Positions 1 through 9,475 of a DNA stretch of 64,000 nucleotides are shown here, in pieces; position 1 is the first letter of the stretch, and the number at the start of each line of letters is the position of its first letter. The notes under the pieces were generated by a model. That model searched no databases, had not been told where the DNA came from, and worked only from the letters and a program-made list of their open reading frames with translations. The position numbers and the translations under genes are program-made. This DNA is from Pseudomonas oryzihabitans. Lineage in GTDB: Bacteria > Pseudomonadota > Gammaproteobacteria > Pseudomonadales > Pseudomonadaceae. The stretch spans positions 1 through 64,000 of the forward strand of contig NZ_VDND01000002.1 of assembly GCF_007665395.1 (NCBI RefSeq). The letters run 5' to 3'.

Positions 1-14
1 TACAAACCGCCCAT
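1..14 (-). CDS. Possible 5' end of a gene leaving the window (lnt by position)
   Basis: Only an ATG followed by three complete codons (Met-Gly-Gly-Leu) lies inside the window. A GGAG about nine bases upstream makes it a plausible start. In pseudomonads the gene after corC on the same strand is normally lnt (apolipoprotein N-acyltransferase), so position suggests lnt, but the sequence itself cannot show it. Confidence 0.25.
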
Positions 15-59
15 CAGTCGGGCTCCGTTGCCACTGAACAACGTACTGGGTTTACACAG

Positions 60-896
60 CTAGCGGTTGACCGGGGTCACCCGCAGCAGGTGGATGCGGC
101 GGCCGTCGGCGTTGAGCACGCGGAAGCGGAAGTCGTCGATCACCGTTTCCTCGTTGCGCTTGGGCAGGTGGCCCAGGCGGTTCATCACCAGGCCGCCGGC
201 GGTGTCGGCCTCGGGATCGGCGAAGCGGGTTTCCAGGGTTTCGTTGAGGGTCTCGATGGGGGTGAGCGCCTTGACCACGAAGTCGCCGTTGGGCAGCGAC
301 TTGATGAAGCTCTCTTCCTCCACGTCGTGCTCGTCCTCGATCTCGCCGACGATCTGTTCCAGCACGTCCTCGATGGTCACCAGGCCGGCGACGCCGCCGT
401 ATTCGTCCACCACGATGGCCATGTGGCTGTGGGTGGAACGGAATTCGCGCAGCAGCACGTTGAGGCGCTTGGACTCGGGGACGAAGGTGGCCGGGCGCAG
501 CACCGCCTTGAGGTCGAAGCTGCGCTCCTGCTCCAGCAGCAGCGGCAGCAGGTCCTTGGCCAGCAGCAGGCCGAGCACGTCGTCGGGGCCGTCGCCGATC
601 ACCGGGTAGCGGGAGTGGGCGGCCTCGATCACCGCCGGCAGGAATTCCGCCGGGGTCTGGTGGGCGCGGATGCTGATGATCTGGGAGCGCGGCACCATGA
701 TGTCGCGCACCTGGAGGTCGGCCACCGAGATGGCGCCCTCGACGATGGACAGTGCCTCGCTGTCGAGCACCTTGTTCTCGTGCGCCTCGCGCAGCAGTTC
801 CAGCAGTTCCTGGCGGCTCTTGGGTTCATGGGCAAAGGCCTGGACGATACGTTCCAGCCAGGAACGATGCCCATTGCCTGATCGATCTTCGTTCAT
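60..896 (-). CDS. corC: CorC/YbeX-type cytosolic CBS-domain protein
   Basis: 278 aa, the usual length of the short cytosolic CorC form, which has no DUF21 membrane part. A tandem CBS pair spans about residues 60-190 (recognisable by DIMVPRSQIISI and VVDEYGGVAGLVTIED), followed by a CorC/HlyC C-terminal domain. The family is linked to Mg2+/Co2+ efflux and envelope homeostasis; the transport role is inherited from family knowledge. An upstream in-frame ATG would add 29 residues overlapping ybeY; I chose Met at 896 because the MNEDRSGNGH start matches the family and leaves a 7-base gap after ybeY. It is the last complete gene of miaB-phoH-ybeY-corC, all on the minus strand. Confidence 0.9.
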   Translation of the reverse strand: MNEDRSGNGHRSWLERIVQAFAHEPKSRQELLELLREAHENKVLDSEALSIVEGAISVADLQVRDIMVPRSQIISIRAHQTPAEFLPAVIEAAHSRYPVIGDGPDDVLGLLLAKDLLPLLLEQERSFDLKAVLRPATFVPESKRLNVLLREFRSTHSHMAIVVDEYGGVAGLVTIEDVLEQIVGEIEDEHDVEEESFIKSLPNGDFVVKALTPIETLNETLETRFADPEADTAGGLVMNRLGHLPKRNEETVIDDFRFRVLNADGRRIHLLRVTPVNR

Positions 897-903
897 GTGT
901 GTG

Positions 904-1359
904 TCATTCACCGTAGGGATCGGGGTAGCCCAGTTCTGCGAGCAATTGGCGTTCCAGGTCTTCCATCTCCTCGGCTTCGTCATCCTCCAGATGATCGTAG
1001 CCGAGCAGGTGCAGGCAGCCGTGGATGACCAGGTGCGCCCAGTGCGCCATGGCGGGCTTGCCTTGCTCGGCGGCCTCGCGGGCCACCACGGGGGCGCAGA
1101 TCACCAGGTCGCCGAGCAGCGGGATATCGAGGAATTCGTCCGGCACGTCGGCCGGAAAGGACAGCACGTTGGTGGCGTAGTCCTTGTGCCGCCATGTGCG
1201 ATTCAGCTTGCGGCCTTCGGCTTCGTCCACCAGGCGGATGGTGAGTTCCGAGTCGCCCTGGCGCGCGCGCAGGGCCAGTTCGCACCAGCGGCGTAAGTCC
1301 GGCTCCTCGGGGAGGTCGGCCGCCTCGCTGGCGACCTGGACGTCCAGTTCAATCGCCAT
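904..1359 (-). CDS. ybeY: Endoribonuclease YbeY (rRNA maturation factor)
   Basis: 151 aa. The single-strand endoribonuclease signature [11 protein letters not shown] is present, with zinc-binding His113, His117 and His123. The family acts in 16S rRNA 3'-end maturation and 70S quality control. The ATG at 1359 lies inside the end of phoH, overlapping it by 11 bases, so translation is probably coupled. A longer in-frame ORF upstream only reads phoH in the wrong frame. Position between phoH and corC is the standard gammaproteobacterial order. Confidence 0.94.
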   Translation of the reverse strand: MAIELDVQVASEAADLPEEPDLRRWCELALRARQGDSELTIRLVDEAEGRKLNRTWRHKDYATNVLSFPADVPDEFLDIPLLGDLVICAPVVAREAAEQGKPAMAHWAHLVIHGCLHLLGYDHLEDDEAEEMEDLERQLLAELGYPDPYGE

Positions 1360-2362
1360 GGCGATCGTCCCCGTTGGCCCGCGACCTGTCCTGCAGCGCC
1401 TCGAAGCGGTCATAGGCTTCGACGATGCGCTGCACCAGCGGATGGCGCACCACGTCCTTGGATTCGAAGTGGGTGAAGCCGATGCCGGGCACGTCGCGCA
1501 GGACCTCGATGACGTGCTTGAGGCCCGACTTGGTGCCGCGCGGCAGGTCGACCTGGGTGACGTCACCGGTGATCACCGCGGTGGAGCCGAAACCGATCCG
1601 GGTCAGGAACATCTTCATCTGCTCGAGGGTGGTGTTCTGACTTTCGTCGAGAATGATGAAGCTATTGTTGAGGGTCCGCCCGCGCATGTAGGCCAGGGGG
1701 GCGACCTCGATGACCTGGCGCTCGATGAGCTTGGCCACCTGCTCGAACCCGAGCATCTCGTAGAGGGCGTCGTACAGCGGGCGCAGGTAGGGGTCGATCT
1801 TCTGCGCCAGGTCGCCGGGCAGGAAGCCGAGCTTCTCGCCGGCTTCCACCGCCGGGCGCACCAGCAGGATGCGGCGGATCTGCTCGCGCTCCAGGGCGTC
1901 CACGGCGCAGGCCACGGCCAGGTAGGTCTTGCCGGTACCGGCCGGGCCTATGCCGAAGTTGATGTCGTGGTCGAGGATCGACTTGACGTAACGCTGCTGG
2001 TTGGCGCCGCGCGGACGGATCATGCCCTTCTTGGTGCGCAGGGCCACGCTGGTGTCGCCACCACGGTGTTCCTGCTGCAGGGCTTCCAGGCCGGACTCCT
2101 GCAGATAGAGATGCACCAGTTCCGGCGCCACCGGCGTGCCGCTGGCGGTCTCGCGATAGAGGCGCTGCAGGAGATTCTGGGCGGCGCGGGTGCGCTCGGG
2201 ATCGCCGACCAGTTCGAACTGGTTGCCGCGGTTGCGGATCTCGATGCCGAGACGGCTTTCGATCTGGCGCAGATTTTCATCGAGCTGGCCGCAGAGGTTG
2301 GCGAAGCGGTCGGCGTCGAAGGGTTCGAGGGTGAAGTGCTGGAGCGTCTGGGGGGTATTCAA
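1349..2362 (-). CDS. ybeZ: PhoH-like ATPase (YbeZ)
   Basis: 337 aa. A P-loop NTPase of the PhoH family: Walker A GPAGTGKT at residues 139-146 and Walker B FIILDE ending at Glu240. It is probably RNA-associated and a partner of YbeY; the biochemical activity is inferred from the family. The open frame reaches 2497, but similarity starts at [14 protein letters not shown], where a TTG codon at 2360-2362 gives the family's normal length. The Shine-Dalgarno is weak (AGGG about 14 bases upstream), so the exact start is uncertain. About 100 bases separate it from miaB. Confidence 0.88.
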   Translation of the reverse strand: MNTPQTLQHFTLEPFDADRFANLCGQLDENLRQIESRLGIEIRNRGNQFELVGDPERTRAAQNLLQRLYRETASGTPVAPELVHLYLQESGLEALQQEHRGGDTSVALRTKKGMIRPRGANQQRYVKSILDHDINFGIGPAGTGKTYLAVACAVDALEREQIRRILLVRPAVEAGEKLGFLPGDLAQKIDPYLRPLYDALYEMLGFEQVAKLIERQVIEVAPLAYMRGRTLNNSFIILDESQNTTLEQMKMFLTRIGFGSTAVITGDVTQVDLPRGTKSGLKHVIEVLRDVPGIGFTHFESKDVVRHPLVQRIVEAYDRFEALQDRSRANGDDRHGD

Positions 2363-2462
2363 GGTGTGCAGAGAGACCCTTTGGATTGGCTTTACGAAAA
2401 CTTGACGTAGCTTGAGAGTAACCTGGGTCGCGCCCTTGGCAAAGGGCGCGTATGACCATCCA

Positions 2463-3836
2463 TCAGGCCAGCGCGACGGCGACGGACGGCCGCGCACCGC
2501 TGGCGACGGGGCTCAGCAGGGTGCCGCGCAGGGAGTGGGGCAGGGCCTCGTCGATGTGCACCTGGACGAATTGGCCGATCAGGCTGGCATCGCTGCAGCG
2601 GAAGTTGACGATGCGGTTGTTCTCGGTGCGGCCCTGCAGCATGCCGGGGTCGCGCTTGGAGAAATCGCTGACCAGGATGGTCTGGACGCTGCCCGCCATG
2701 CGCCGGCTGATCTCGAAGCCCTGCTGGTGGATGCGCGTCTGCAGAATCTGCAGGCGCTGCTTCTTGACCTCGTCCGAGGTGTCGTCGACCAGGTCCGCGG
2801 CCGGGGTGCCGGGGCGGGCGCTGTAGACGAAGGAGAAGGAGAAGTCGAAGCCGACGTCCTCGATCAGCTTCATGGTCTGCTCGAAGTCCTTCTCGGTCTC
2901 GCCGGGGAAGCCGACGATGAAGTCCGAGCTGATGCAGATGTCGGGCACCGCCGCCTTGAGCTTGCGGATGCGCGACTTGTATTCCAGCGCCGTGTGGTTG
3001 CGCTTCATGGCGGCCAGGATGCGATCCGAACCGGCCTGCACCGGCAGGTGGACGAACTTCACCAGCTCCGGGATCTCGGCGTGGGCCTGGATCAGGGCGT
3101 CGGAGAATTCTAGGGGATGCGAGGTGGTGTAGCGGATGCGGTCGATGCCATCCACCGCCGCCGCCACGTAGAGCAGCTCGGCGAAGTCGGCGATGCGGCC
3201 GTCGCCGGTGGCGCCGCGATAGCCGTTGACGTTCTGGCCCAGCAGGGTCACCTCGCGCACGCCGTGCTCGGCGAGGTGGATGATCTCGGCCAGGACATCG
3301 TCCAGCGGCCGGCTGACTTCCTCGCCACGGGTGTAGGGCACCACGCAGAAGGTGCAGTACTTGCTGCAGCCTTCCATGATGGAGACGAAGGCGCTGGGGC
3401 CGTCGATGCGCGGTTCGGGCAGGCGGTCGAACTTCTCGATCTCGGGGAAGGAGATGTCCACCTGGGGCGCCCGGGTGGTGCGCGCGGCGTCGATCATCTC
3501 CGGCAGGCGATGCAGGGTCTGGGGGCCGAAGACCACGTCGACATAGGGCGCGCGGTCACGGATGGCGGCGCCTTCCTGGCTGGCCACGCAGCCGCCGACG
3601 CCGATCACTAGGTCGGGATTCTCCAGCTTGAGTTCGCGCCAGCGACCGAGCTGGGAAAACACCTTCTCCTGCGCCTTCTCGCGGATCGAGCAGGTGTTGA
3701 GCAGGATGACATCGGCCTCGGCCGGATTCTGGGTGACTTCCAGGGGCTCACGCTCGCCGAGCAGGTCGACCATGCGCGACGAATCGTATTCGTTCATCTG
3801 GCAGCCATGGGTTTCGATATAGAGCTTCTTGGACAT
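2463..3836 (-). CDS. miaB: tRNA-2-methylthio-N6-isopentenyladenosine synthase MiaB
   Basis: 457 aa radical-SAM methylthiotransferase that adds the 2-methylthio group to i6A37 of tRNAs. The N-terminal UPF0004 domain carries the auxiliary cluster cysteines Cys12, Cys49 and Cys83. The radical-SAM CxxxCxxC is Cys157, Cys161 and Cys164 ([16 protein letters not shown]). A TRAM domain follows at the C-terminus. The start [19 protein letters not shown] is the family start; a frame running to 4625 only reads through the antisense of ridA and lysR. It is the first gene of the minus-strand group ending in corC. Confidence 0.96.
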   Translation of the reverse strand: MSKKLYIETHGCQMNEYDSSRMVDLLGEREPLEVTQNPAEADVILLNTCSIREKAQEKVFSQLGRWRELKLENPDLVIGVGGCVASQEGAAIRDRAPYVDVVFGPQTLHRLPEMIDAARTTRAPQVDISFPEIEKFDRLPEPRIDGPSAFVSIMEGCSKYCTFCVVPYTRGEEVSRPLDDVLAEIIHLAEHGVREVTLLGQNVNGYRGATGDGRIADFAELLYVAAAVDGIDRIRYTTSHPLEFSDALIQAHAEIPELVKFVHLPVQAGSDRILAAMKRNHTALEYKSRIRKLKAAVPDICISSDFIVGFPGETEKDFEQTMKLIEDVGFDFSFSFVYSARPGTPAADLVDDTSDEVKKQRLQILQTRIHQQGFEISRRMAGSVQTILVSDFSKRDPGMLQGRTENNRIVNFRCSDASLIGQFVQVHIDEALPHSLRGTLLSPVASGARPSVAVALA

Positions 3837-3922
3837 GCGCGGCAGGGAGTCGGTGGCGAGTGGACCGCGCATTATAATGATGGCCTTCCAGGCGGGGAAG
3901 AGCCGCCCGGAAGACACGCGGC

Positions 3923-4327
3923 CTAGGCCCCAACGCGGCCTTCCGGCAGCCGGGCGATGACCTTGATCTCGAAGCGGAAGCCAGCCAGCCAGGTGACGCC
4001 GACCGCGGTCACGGTGGGGTAGGGCGCCGTGCCCCAGTGCTCCAGCAGCACCGGCCAGATCCGTTCGAAGCTGGCCTCGGCATCGACCATGAACAGGGTG
4101 ACGTCCACCACGTCGGCGAAGGTGGTGCCCGCCGCGACGAGGATGGTCTCGAGATTGGCGAAGGCCAGGCGGACCTGATCTTCCAGCGCCGCTTCCGGCG
4201 AGCCGTCGAGGCGGCTGCCGACCTGGCCGGAGACGAACAGAAAGCCATTGGAACGGACGGCCGGCGAATAGCGGTGCTGCGCGTAGAGGGCATGGCGGTT
4301 GGCGGGAAAGACGGCGTCGCGGGTCAT
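3923..4327 (-). CDS. RidA/YjgF-family protein
   Basis: 134 aa with a complete RidA fold, for example [19 protein letters not shown], then [12 protein letters not shown] and [10 protein letters not shown]. RidA proteins hydrolyse reactive imines and enamines released by PLP enzymes; this one belongs to a non-canonical subgroup, so its substrate is open. The start at 4327 follows a good GGAG. It is transcribed divergently from the LysR gene at 4450, and a long palindrome sits in the shared promoter, so control by that regulator is likely. It ends about 87 bases before the start of miaB, in the same direction. Confidence 0.85.
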   Translation of the reverse strand: MTRDAVFPANRHALYAQHRYSPAVRSNGFLFVSGQVGSRLDGSPEAALEDQVRLAFANLETILVAAGTTFADVVDVTLFMVDAEASFERIWPVLLEHWGTAPYPTVTAVGVTWLAGFRFEIKVIARLPEGRVGA

Positions 4328-4406
4328 GGCGGGGCTCCGGGAGGGGGATCGAGGAGGCCACCTTAGGCGTCGTCCACCGGTGGATAAACCCGGCGCCGCG
4401 GTCAGC

Positions 4407-4429
4407 ATTGTTTGTACAATCCAAACAAT
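4407..4429. promoter_or_regulatory. LysR-type operator palindrome
   Basis: Perfect inverted repeat: ATTGTTTG at 4407-4414 and CAAACAAT at 4422-4429, with a 7-base centre, in the 122-bp space between divergent ridA and lysR. It contains the T-N11-A core expected for LysR-type sites. It probably serves both autoregulation and ridA control. Confidence 0.6.
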
Positions 4430-4449
4430 CCTCTTTCCGGGAGCCGGGC

Positions 4450-5373
4450 ATGGATCTGTTCGCCGCGATGCAGACCTTCGTACGGGTCGTGGAGGCCGGT
4501 AGCTTCACCCGCGCGGCCGAGACCTCGGGTAGCAGCCGGACGCGGGTCACCCAGCAGCTGCAGCAACTGGAAGCCCGGTTGCAGGTTCGGTTGCTCAATC
4601 GCACCACCCGGCGAGTACAGGTCACCGCCGACGGCGCGGCCTACTACCAGCGTTGCCTGGTGGTACTGGCGGCGCTGGACGACGCCGAGACGGGGCTGTC
4701 CGTGGCCACCCGTACCCCGCGCGGCCGGCTGCGGGTGGACGTGCCCAGCCCGCTGGCGCGGCTGATCCTGATCCCGGCCCTGCCGGACTTCTTCCAGCGC
4801 TATCCGGATATCCAGCTCGAGCTGGGCGTCAGCGATCGCCAGGTGGACCTGATCGGCGACAACGTCGATTGCGTGATCCGCGGCGGGCGCATCCGCGAGC
4901 AGTACCTGGTGGCCCGGCCGCTGGGGACGCTGCAACTGGGGTGCTATGCCGCGCCGGCCTATCTCGAGGCCCAGGGCACTCCGGTCCATCCCGCGGCGCT
5001 GGCCGAGGCGCCACACCGGGTGGTGCGCTTTCTCTGGGGAAGCGGCCCCGGTTTTCCCTATGCCCTGCGGCGGGGTGCCGAGCGGGTCGAGTTGCAGGGT
5101 CGGTACAGCCTGGAGGTGGATGATGGCAATGCCTGCCTGGCGGCGGGTCAGGCCGGTCTCGGGGTGGTCTGCCTGCCGCACTACCTGGCGGCGGAGGCGG
5201 TCTCCCGTGGCGAGCTGGCGACCTTGTTCGAGGATTGGCGACTGGCGTCCATGCCGCTCCATCTGGCCTTCGCCCCCAACCGTCATGTCAGCGCCAAGTT
5301 GCGGGTCTTCATCGACTGGGTGAGCGCCGTGGTGGCTCAACGGGCGTGCCAGGAGGCCGCGGCGGACGGCTGA
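4450..5373 (+). CDS. LysR-family transcriptional regulator
   Basis: 307 aa. The N-terminal winged HTH covers residues 1-60 ([19 protein letters not shown], with the recognition helix near [14 protein letters not shown]). A LysR substrate-binding domain spans about 90-295. Met at 4450 is preceded by GGGAG and matches the family start; an earlier ATG at 4408 would overlap the operator. It is divergent from a RidA-family gene, the usual arrangement for a LysR regulator and its target. The effector is unknown. Confidence 0.9.
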   Translation: MDLFAAMQTFVRVVEAGSFTRAAETSGSSRTRVTQQLQQLEARLQVRLLNRTTRRVQVTADGAAYYQRCLVVLAALDDAETGLSVATRTPRGRLRVDVPSPLARLILIPALPDFFQRYPDIQLELGVSDRQVDLIGDNVDCVIRGGRIREQYLVARPLGTLQLGCYAAPAYLEAQGTPVHPAALAEAPHRVVRFLWGSGPGFPYALRRGAERVELQGRYSLEVDDGNACLAAGQAGLGVVCLPHYLAAEAVSRGELATLFEDWRLASMPLHLAFAPNRHVSAKLRVFIDWVSAVVAQRACQEAAADG

Positions 5374-5436
5374 CTGGGGCCCGGCCCGGCGTGCTATGCT
5401 CGCCGCCCTTTTCGTCAGTGAATCCTGCGCCCGTCC

Positions 5437-5772
5437 ATGAGCTCATCCCCCAGCAAGCCGGCCATCTACAAGGTGATCTTCGTCAACCAGGGTCAGGTCT
5501 TCGAGATCTACGCCAAGCATATCTTCCAGAGCGATCTCTGGGGCTTCCTGGAAATCGAGGAGCTGGTGTTCGGCGAGCGCACCCAGGTGGTAGTGGACCC
5601 GAGCGAGGAGAAGCTCAAGGCGCAATTCGAGGGCGTGGTGCGCAGCTTCGTGCCGATGCACTCGATCATCCGCATCGACGAGGTGGAGCGTCTGGGTCAG
5701 GCCAAGATCAGCGAGGCCAAGGGTGGCACCAACGTCATGCCGTTCCCCATGCCGATGCCCGACAAGAGCTAG
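5437..5772 (+). CDS. DUF1820 family protein
   Basis: 111 aa, soluble, no signal peptide. It matches the short conserved DUF1820 family of gammaproteobacteria (YKVIFVNQGQVFEIYAKHIF, then FGERTQVVVDPSEEKLK and VPMHSIIRIDEVE). No biochemical function is established. It ends with a Met/Pro-rich tail. The gene stands alone between lysR and the convergent Sel1-repeat gene. Confidence 0.85.
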   Translation: MSSSPSKPAIYKVIFVNQGQVFEIYAKHIFQSDLWGFLEIEELVFGERTQVVVDPSEEKLKAQFEGVVRSFVPMHSIIRIDEVERLGQAKISEAKGGTNVMPFPMPMPDKS

Positions 5773-5824
5773 GAACTGACAAGGTGCTCTATGCCGGGGG
5801 CGTCGCCCGCCCGGCGCCGGCAGG

Positions 5825-6370
5825 CTAGTTCTGCGGCGGCTGGAAGGGATTGGGATTGCCCGCGGTCTGCATGTCCTGCAGGTAGTCGCGGAAGATCTGG
5901 CCCAGTACCTGGGTGGCCATCTCCAGCTCGTCACGGCGCATCTGGGCGCTGACCAGGTCGGCGGTGTCCATGGCTTCGTCATTGCCATTGATGGCAGCCA
6001 TCTTCAGCACGATGTAGGCCTGGATGTTGTTGGGCGGTACGCCTTCGCCACGGAAGAACATGTTGCCGAGTCGATTCTGGGCATCGGCATTGCCCTTGAG
6101 CGAGGCCTGTTCGAACCACTGGCGCGCCTGGTTGAGATCCTTGGGCGTCTGCTTGCCTTCGTAGTAGAAGTCACCGAGTTCGTACTGCGCCTGGGCATCG
6201 CCGTCGTGGGCGATCTGCTGGCAGCGGGCGATGGCCTGCGCCAGGGCTTCGTTGGCCAGATTCAGGTTGCAACGGCTGGTGCTGGGGACGAGCAGCGAAT
6301 TACCACCGGCCAGGGCGGCCAGGGGCATCAGGAGTAGGGCTGCGCACAGGATGTGACCAGCGCGGTGCAT
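5825..6370 (-). CDS. Secreted Sel1-repeat (TPR-like) protein
   Basis: 181 aa. An N-terminal signal peptide (about residues 1-21, ALLLMPLAALAGG) is followed by two clear Sel1 repeats: DAQAQYELGDFYYEGKQTPK through WFEQASLKG, then NADAQNRLGNMFFRGEGV. A charged helical C-terminus and an NPFQPPQN tail follow. Sel1 proteins are usually periplasmic scaffolds; no partner is visible. It is convergent with the DUF1820 gene and has its own upstream promoter. Confidence 0.85.
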   Translation of the reverse strand: MHRAGHILCAALLLMPLAALAGGNSLLVPSTSRCNLNLANEALAQAIARCQQIAHDGDAQAQYELGDFYYEGKQTPKDLNQARQWFEQASLKGNADAQNRLGNMFFRGEGVPPNNIQAYIVLKMAAINGNDEAMDTADLVSAQMRRDELEMATQVLGQIFRDYLQDMQTAGNPNPFQPPQN

Positions 6371-6432
6371 GAAGCGCCTCCACGAGCGAGGCAGGTTCGG
6401 AGAACCCGGTCGGCGAAACGCGCCGACATCTC

Positions 6433-6462
6433 ATTATGGGTCAAGCCGGCGCACGCTTTCAA
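6433..6462 (-). promoter_or_regulatory. Sigma70-type promoter of the Sel1 gene
   Basis: On the minus strand, TTGAAA (6457-6462) is followed after 18 bases by CATAAT (6433-6438), about 65 bases before the Sel1 gene's ATG. Confidence 0.5.
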
Positions 6463-6501
6463 AACCTTTACGCACAATGGCGGAACTTTTTTACCGGTGA
6501 C

Positions 6502-6531
6502 GCCGGCCCCTCATATAGGTGTGAGGCCGGC
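6502..6531 (-). terminator. GC-rich hairpin after hemL
   Basis: Inverted repeat GCCGGCC(CC)TCA / TGAGGCCGGC, 36-65 bases after the hemL stop. There is no U-run, so intrinsic termination is only possible. Confidence 0.4.
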
Positions 6532-6566
6532 GGGGCAGAGAGGTTCCTGAAGCGAGACGGACGGTA

Positions 6567-7853
6567 TTAGTCCTCGAAGGTCGCGAAGGCGCGCTCGGCG
6601 GCATCCAGGGTGATGCGCAACTCGTCGTCGCCATGGGCGATGGAGGTGAAGCCGGCCTCGAAGGCGCTCGGTGCCAGGTACACGCCGCCGTCCAGCATCA
6701 GGTGGAAGAAGCGCTTGAACCTCTCGCTGTCGCTGCCCATGACATCGCTGAAGGTGACGATGTCCTCGGCACCGCTGAAGTAGAGGCCGAACATGCCGCC
6801 CGCCTGGGTGGTGACGAAGGGCACGCCGGCCGCATCGGCGCGATCCTGCAGACCCTGCAGCATGCGGGTGGTGTAGTCGGTCAGCTCGGCATGGAAGCCG
6901 GGGCGGCGGATCAGCTGCAGGGTGGTCAGGCCGGCGGCCATGGCCAGCGGATTGCCTGACAGGGTGCCGGCCTGGTAGACCGGGCCGAGCGGGGCGATCT
7001 TTTCCATGATCTCGCGCTTGCCGCCGAAGCAGCCCACCGGCATGCCGCCACCGACGATCTTGCCGAAGGTGGAGAGGTCCGGACGGATGCCGTAGTACTC
7101 CTGGGCACCGCCCAGGGCGACGCGGAAGCCGGTCATGACCTCGTCGAAGATCAGCACCACGCCATAGCGATCGCAGAGGCTGCGCAGGCCTTCGAGGAAG
7201 CCGGGTGCGGGCGGTACGCAGTTCATGTTGCCGGCCACCGGCTCGACGATGATGCAGGCGATCTGGTCGCCGACCCTGGCCAGGGTTTCTTCCACCTCGG
7301 CCAGGTCGTTGTAGGCCAGGGTCAGGGTGTGCTGGGCGAAGGCCGCCGGCACGCCGGGGGAGCTGGGCACGCCCAGGGTCAGGGCGCCGGAACCGGCCTT
7401 GACCAGCAGGCTGTCGGAGTGGCCGTGGTAGCAGCCCTCGAACTTGATGATGGTGTCGCGCCCGGTATAGCCGCGCGCCAGGCGGATGGCGCTCATGGTG
7501 GCTTCGGTACCGGAGCTGACCATGCGCACCATTTCCATGGACGGCACGATCTCGCAGATGAGCTCGGCCATGGTGGTTTCCAGGGCGGTCGGGGCGCCAT
7601 AGGAAAGGCCGTGTTCCAGCTGGCGGCGTACCGCGTCGAGCACGTCCGGATGGCTGTGGCCGAGGATCATCGGACCCCAGGAACCGACGTAGTCGACATA
7701 GCGCTTGTCATCCTCGTCGACGATGTAGGCGCCCTGGGCGTGCTTGAAGAAAAGCGGCGTGCCGCCGACGCTCTTGAAGGCGCGGACCGGCGAGTTGACG
7801 CCACCGGGGATGTGGCGTTGGGCTTGGTCGAAGAGTTTCGCGGAACGGGACAT
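6567..7853 (-). CDS. hemL: Glutamate-1-semialdehyde 2,1-aminomutase
   Basis: 428 aa, full length. This PLP enzyme converts glutamate-1-semialdehyde to 5-aminolevulinate in the C5 route to haem. The PLP lysine is Lys265 in [14 protein letters not shown]; Asp237 ([12 protein letters not shown]) contacts the pyridine nitrogen; the [16 protein letters not shown] phosphate-binding region is intact. A GAGGAG precedes the ATG. It is the last gene of thiD-thiE-hemL, an order common in pseudomonads, with a 20-base gap after thiE. Confidence 0.97.
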   Translation of the reverse strand: MSRSAKLFDQAQRHIPGGVNSPVRAFKSVGGTPLFFKHAQGAYIVDEDDKRYVDYVGSWGPMILGHSHPDVLDAVRRQLEHGLSYGAPTALETTMAELICEIVPSMEMVRMVSSGTEATMSAIRLARGYTGRDTIIKFEGCYHGHSDSLLVKAGSGALTLGVPSSPGVPAAFAQHTLTLAYNDLAEVEETLARVGDQIACIIVEPVAGNMNCVPPAPGFLEGLRSLCDRYGVVLIFDEVMTGFRVALGGAQEYYGIRPDLSTFGKIVGGGMPVGCFGGKREIMEKIAPLGPVYQAGTLSGNPLAMAAGLTTLQLIRRPGFHAELTDYTTRMLQGLQDRADAAGVPFVTTQAGGMFGLYFSGAEDIVTFSDVMGSDSERFKRFFHLMLDGGVYLAPSAFEAGFTSIAHGDDELRITLDAAERAFATFED

Positions 7854-7873
7854 TGGGGTCTCCTCAAACGGGA

Positions 7874-8503
7874 TCAGGCCGCGAACAGCCGGGCGAAGGC
7901 GCGCGCGCGGCGCTCCACCTCGCCCGCGCTGGCGGCGGAAAACAGGGTATGGACGACGGCGAGCAGGTCGACGCCGCGTTCGAGCAGACGCGGTGCGTTG
8001 TCCAGGGTGACACCGCCAATGGCGCAGACCGGCAGGGCGAAGCGGCTGCGGGCCTGGTCGAGCAATTCCAGGGGCGCCGGTGGGGCATCCGGCTTGGTGC
8101 TGGAGGCGAAGAAGCGGCCGAAGGCCAGGTAGCTGACGCCGGCCTGGGCCGCGGCCTCGGCCAACTCCAGGCTGGCGTGGCAGGTACCGCCAAGAATAGC
8201 GTCCGCGCCCAGCTCGGCGCGGGCCGCCGCCAGGGACCCGTCTTCCTGGCCCAGGTGCAGGCCGACGCCCAGGGCGCGGGCCAGGGCGAGGTCGTCATTG
8301 ATGAGCAGCTGGGCACCGTGCTGGCGGCAGAGCTCGGCCAGGGCGGCGGCTTCGTCGTGGCGGCGCTCGGCAGCCCCTGACTTGTCGCGGTATTGCACCA
8401 GCCGGGCGCCGCCTTGCAGCGCGGCTTCCACATAGGGCAGCAGGCGACCCTCGGCCAGCAGGGCGCTGTCGGTGATGGCGTAGAGACCGCGCAGGGGGGT
8501 CAT
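7874..8503 (-). CDS. thiE: Thiamine-phosphate synthase
   Basis: 209 aa TIM-barrel enzyme joining HMP-pyrophosphate and thiazole phosphate to thiamine monophosphate. Visible motifs are [15 protein letters not shown] (pyrophosphate/Mg site), [20 protein letters not shown] and VCAIGGV near the C-terminus. Its ATG overlaps the thiD stop by four bases (ATGA), so the two are translationally coupled. Confidence 0.95.
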   Translation of the reverse strand: MTPLRGLYAITDSALLAEGRLLPYVEAALQGGARLVQYRDKSGAAERRHDEAAALAELCRQHGAQLLINDDLALARALGVGLHLGQEDGSLAAARAELGADAILGGTCHASLELAEAAAQAGVSYLAFGRFFASSTKPDAPPAPLELLDQARSRFALPVCAIGGVTLDNAPRLLERGVDLLAVVHTLFSAASAGEVERRARAFARLFAA

Positions 8504-9297
8504 GAGCAGAAATCCAGCGGCAGGCGGCGCGGCACGTACTGGCCACGACCGGGACGTTCGGCGTCCCTCAGGGTGCGCCAGGTGTAGTCCAGGGCGCTGC
8601 GCACCGCGCTGGGCAGGGCTTCGCCCAGCGCCAGGCGCCCGGCCAGGGTGCTCGCCAGGGTGCAGCCGGAGCCATGATAGCTGCCGGGCAGGCGTTGGCA
8701 GACGTGGGTCTCGCAGCGGCCCTCGCGGTCATAGAGGCGGTTGTGCACCTCGTGCTCCTCGCCATGGCCGCCGGTGATCAGCAGGTGGGCGCAGAAGGGC
8801 AGCAGGCGCTCGGCGCACTGTTCCGGGGTGCCCTCGGGCAACTCGGCGAGGATGCGCGCCTCGGGCAGGTTGGGGGTGGCGATGGTGGCGCGCGGCAAGA
8901 GGCGTTCGCGGATGGCGTAGCCGACCTCGTCCTTGCCCAGGGCGCCGCCACCGCCGGCACGTAGCACCGGATCGCAGACCAGGGGTACGCCGGGCAGGGC
9001 TGCCATGATCTCCAGCACTGTCTCGACCATCTCCACCGAGCCGAGCATGCCCAGCTTGACCGCCGCCACCGGCAGGTCAGCGATGATGGCGCGGGCCTGG
9101 GCCAGTACCCACGCGCGATCCAGCACCCGGAAGTCCTGGACGTCGACGGTGTCCTGCACGGTCAGGGCAGTGACCGCGGGTGCGGCGTGGCAACCCTGGG
9201 CGAGCAGCGCTTCGATATCGGCCTGCAGCCCGGCGCCGCCACTCGGATCGTGGCCGGACAGGCAGAGGACGACGGGACGTTGGGGTTCGAGGGTCAT
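8500..9297 (-). CDS. thiD: Hydroxymethylpyrimidine/phosphomethylpyrimidine kinase
   Basis: 265 aa ribokinase-fold kinase phosphorylating HMP and HMP-P in thiamine synthesis. The N-terminal [17 protein letters not shown] and C-terminal anion-hole [15 protein letters not shown], including the catalytic Cys region, are intact. It is the first gene of thiD-thiE-hemL. The upstream 180 bases contain no CUGAGA/ACCUGA boxes of a TPP riboswitch on this strand. Confidence 0.95.
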   Translation of the reverse strand: MTLEPQRPVVLCLSGHDPSGGAGLQADIEALLAQGCHAAPAVTALTVQDTVDVQDFRVLDRAWVLAQARAIIADLPVAAVKLGMLGSVEMVETVLEIMAALPGVPLVCDPVLRAGGGGALGKDEVGYAIRERLLPRATIATPNLPEARILAELPEGTPEQCAERLLPFCAHLLITGGHGEEHEVHNRLYDREGRCETHVCQRLPGSYHGSGCTLASTLAGRLALGEALPSAVRSALDYTWRTLRDAERPGRGQYVPRRLPLDFCS

Positions 9298-9475
9298 GGA
9301 CGTCAGCCTAGCAAAGAGAAGGGGGCGCAGCGGCCGGGCGCCGCCGGGAGTGGCACCCTACAACGACCTCGCGCCCCGCGCCACCCGTTGACATGGGACC
9401 CGGATCGGGACGATGGAACTCCGTTACCTCTGAGGGAGCCGATATACTGCACCTTTGGTTGCCTAAGGCGGGTTT

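Noticed and set aside
2430..2449. GCGCCCTT/AAGGGCGC hairpin after miaB as a terminator
   Set aside because: A perfect stem but no U-run, and phoH follows in the same direction only about 70 bases on; it could equally be chance or a processing site.
3837..4625. N-terminal extension of miaB to 4625
   Set aside because: The extra 263 codons overlap ridA and lysR and have no MiaB similarity; the family start is at 3836.
9298..9475. TPP riboswitch expected before thiD
   Set aside because: No CUGAGA/ACCUGA box arrangement is visible on the minus strand in this gap.
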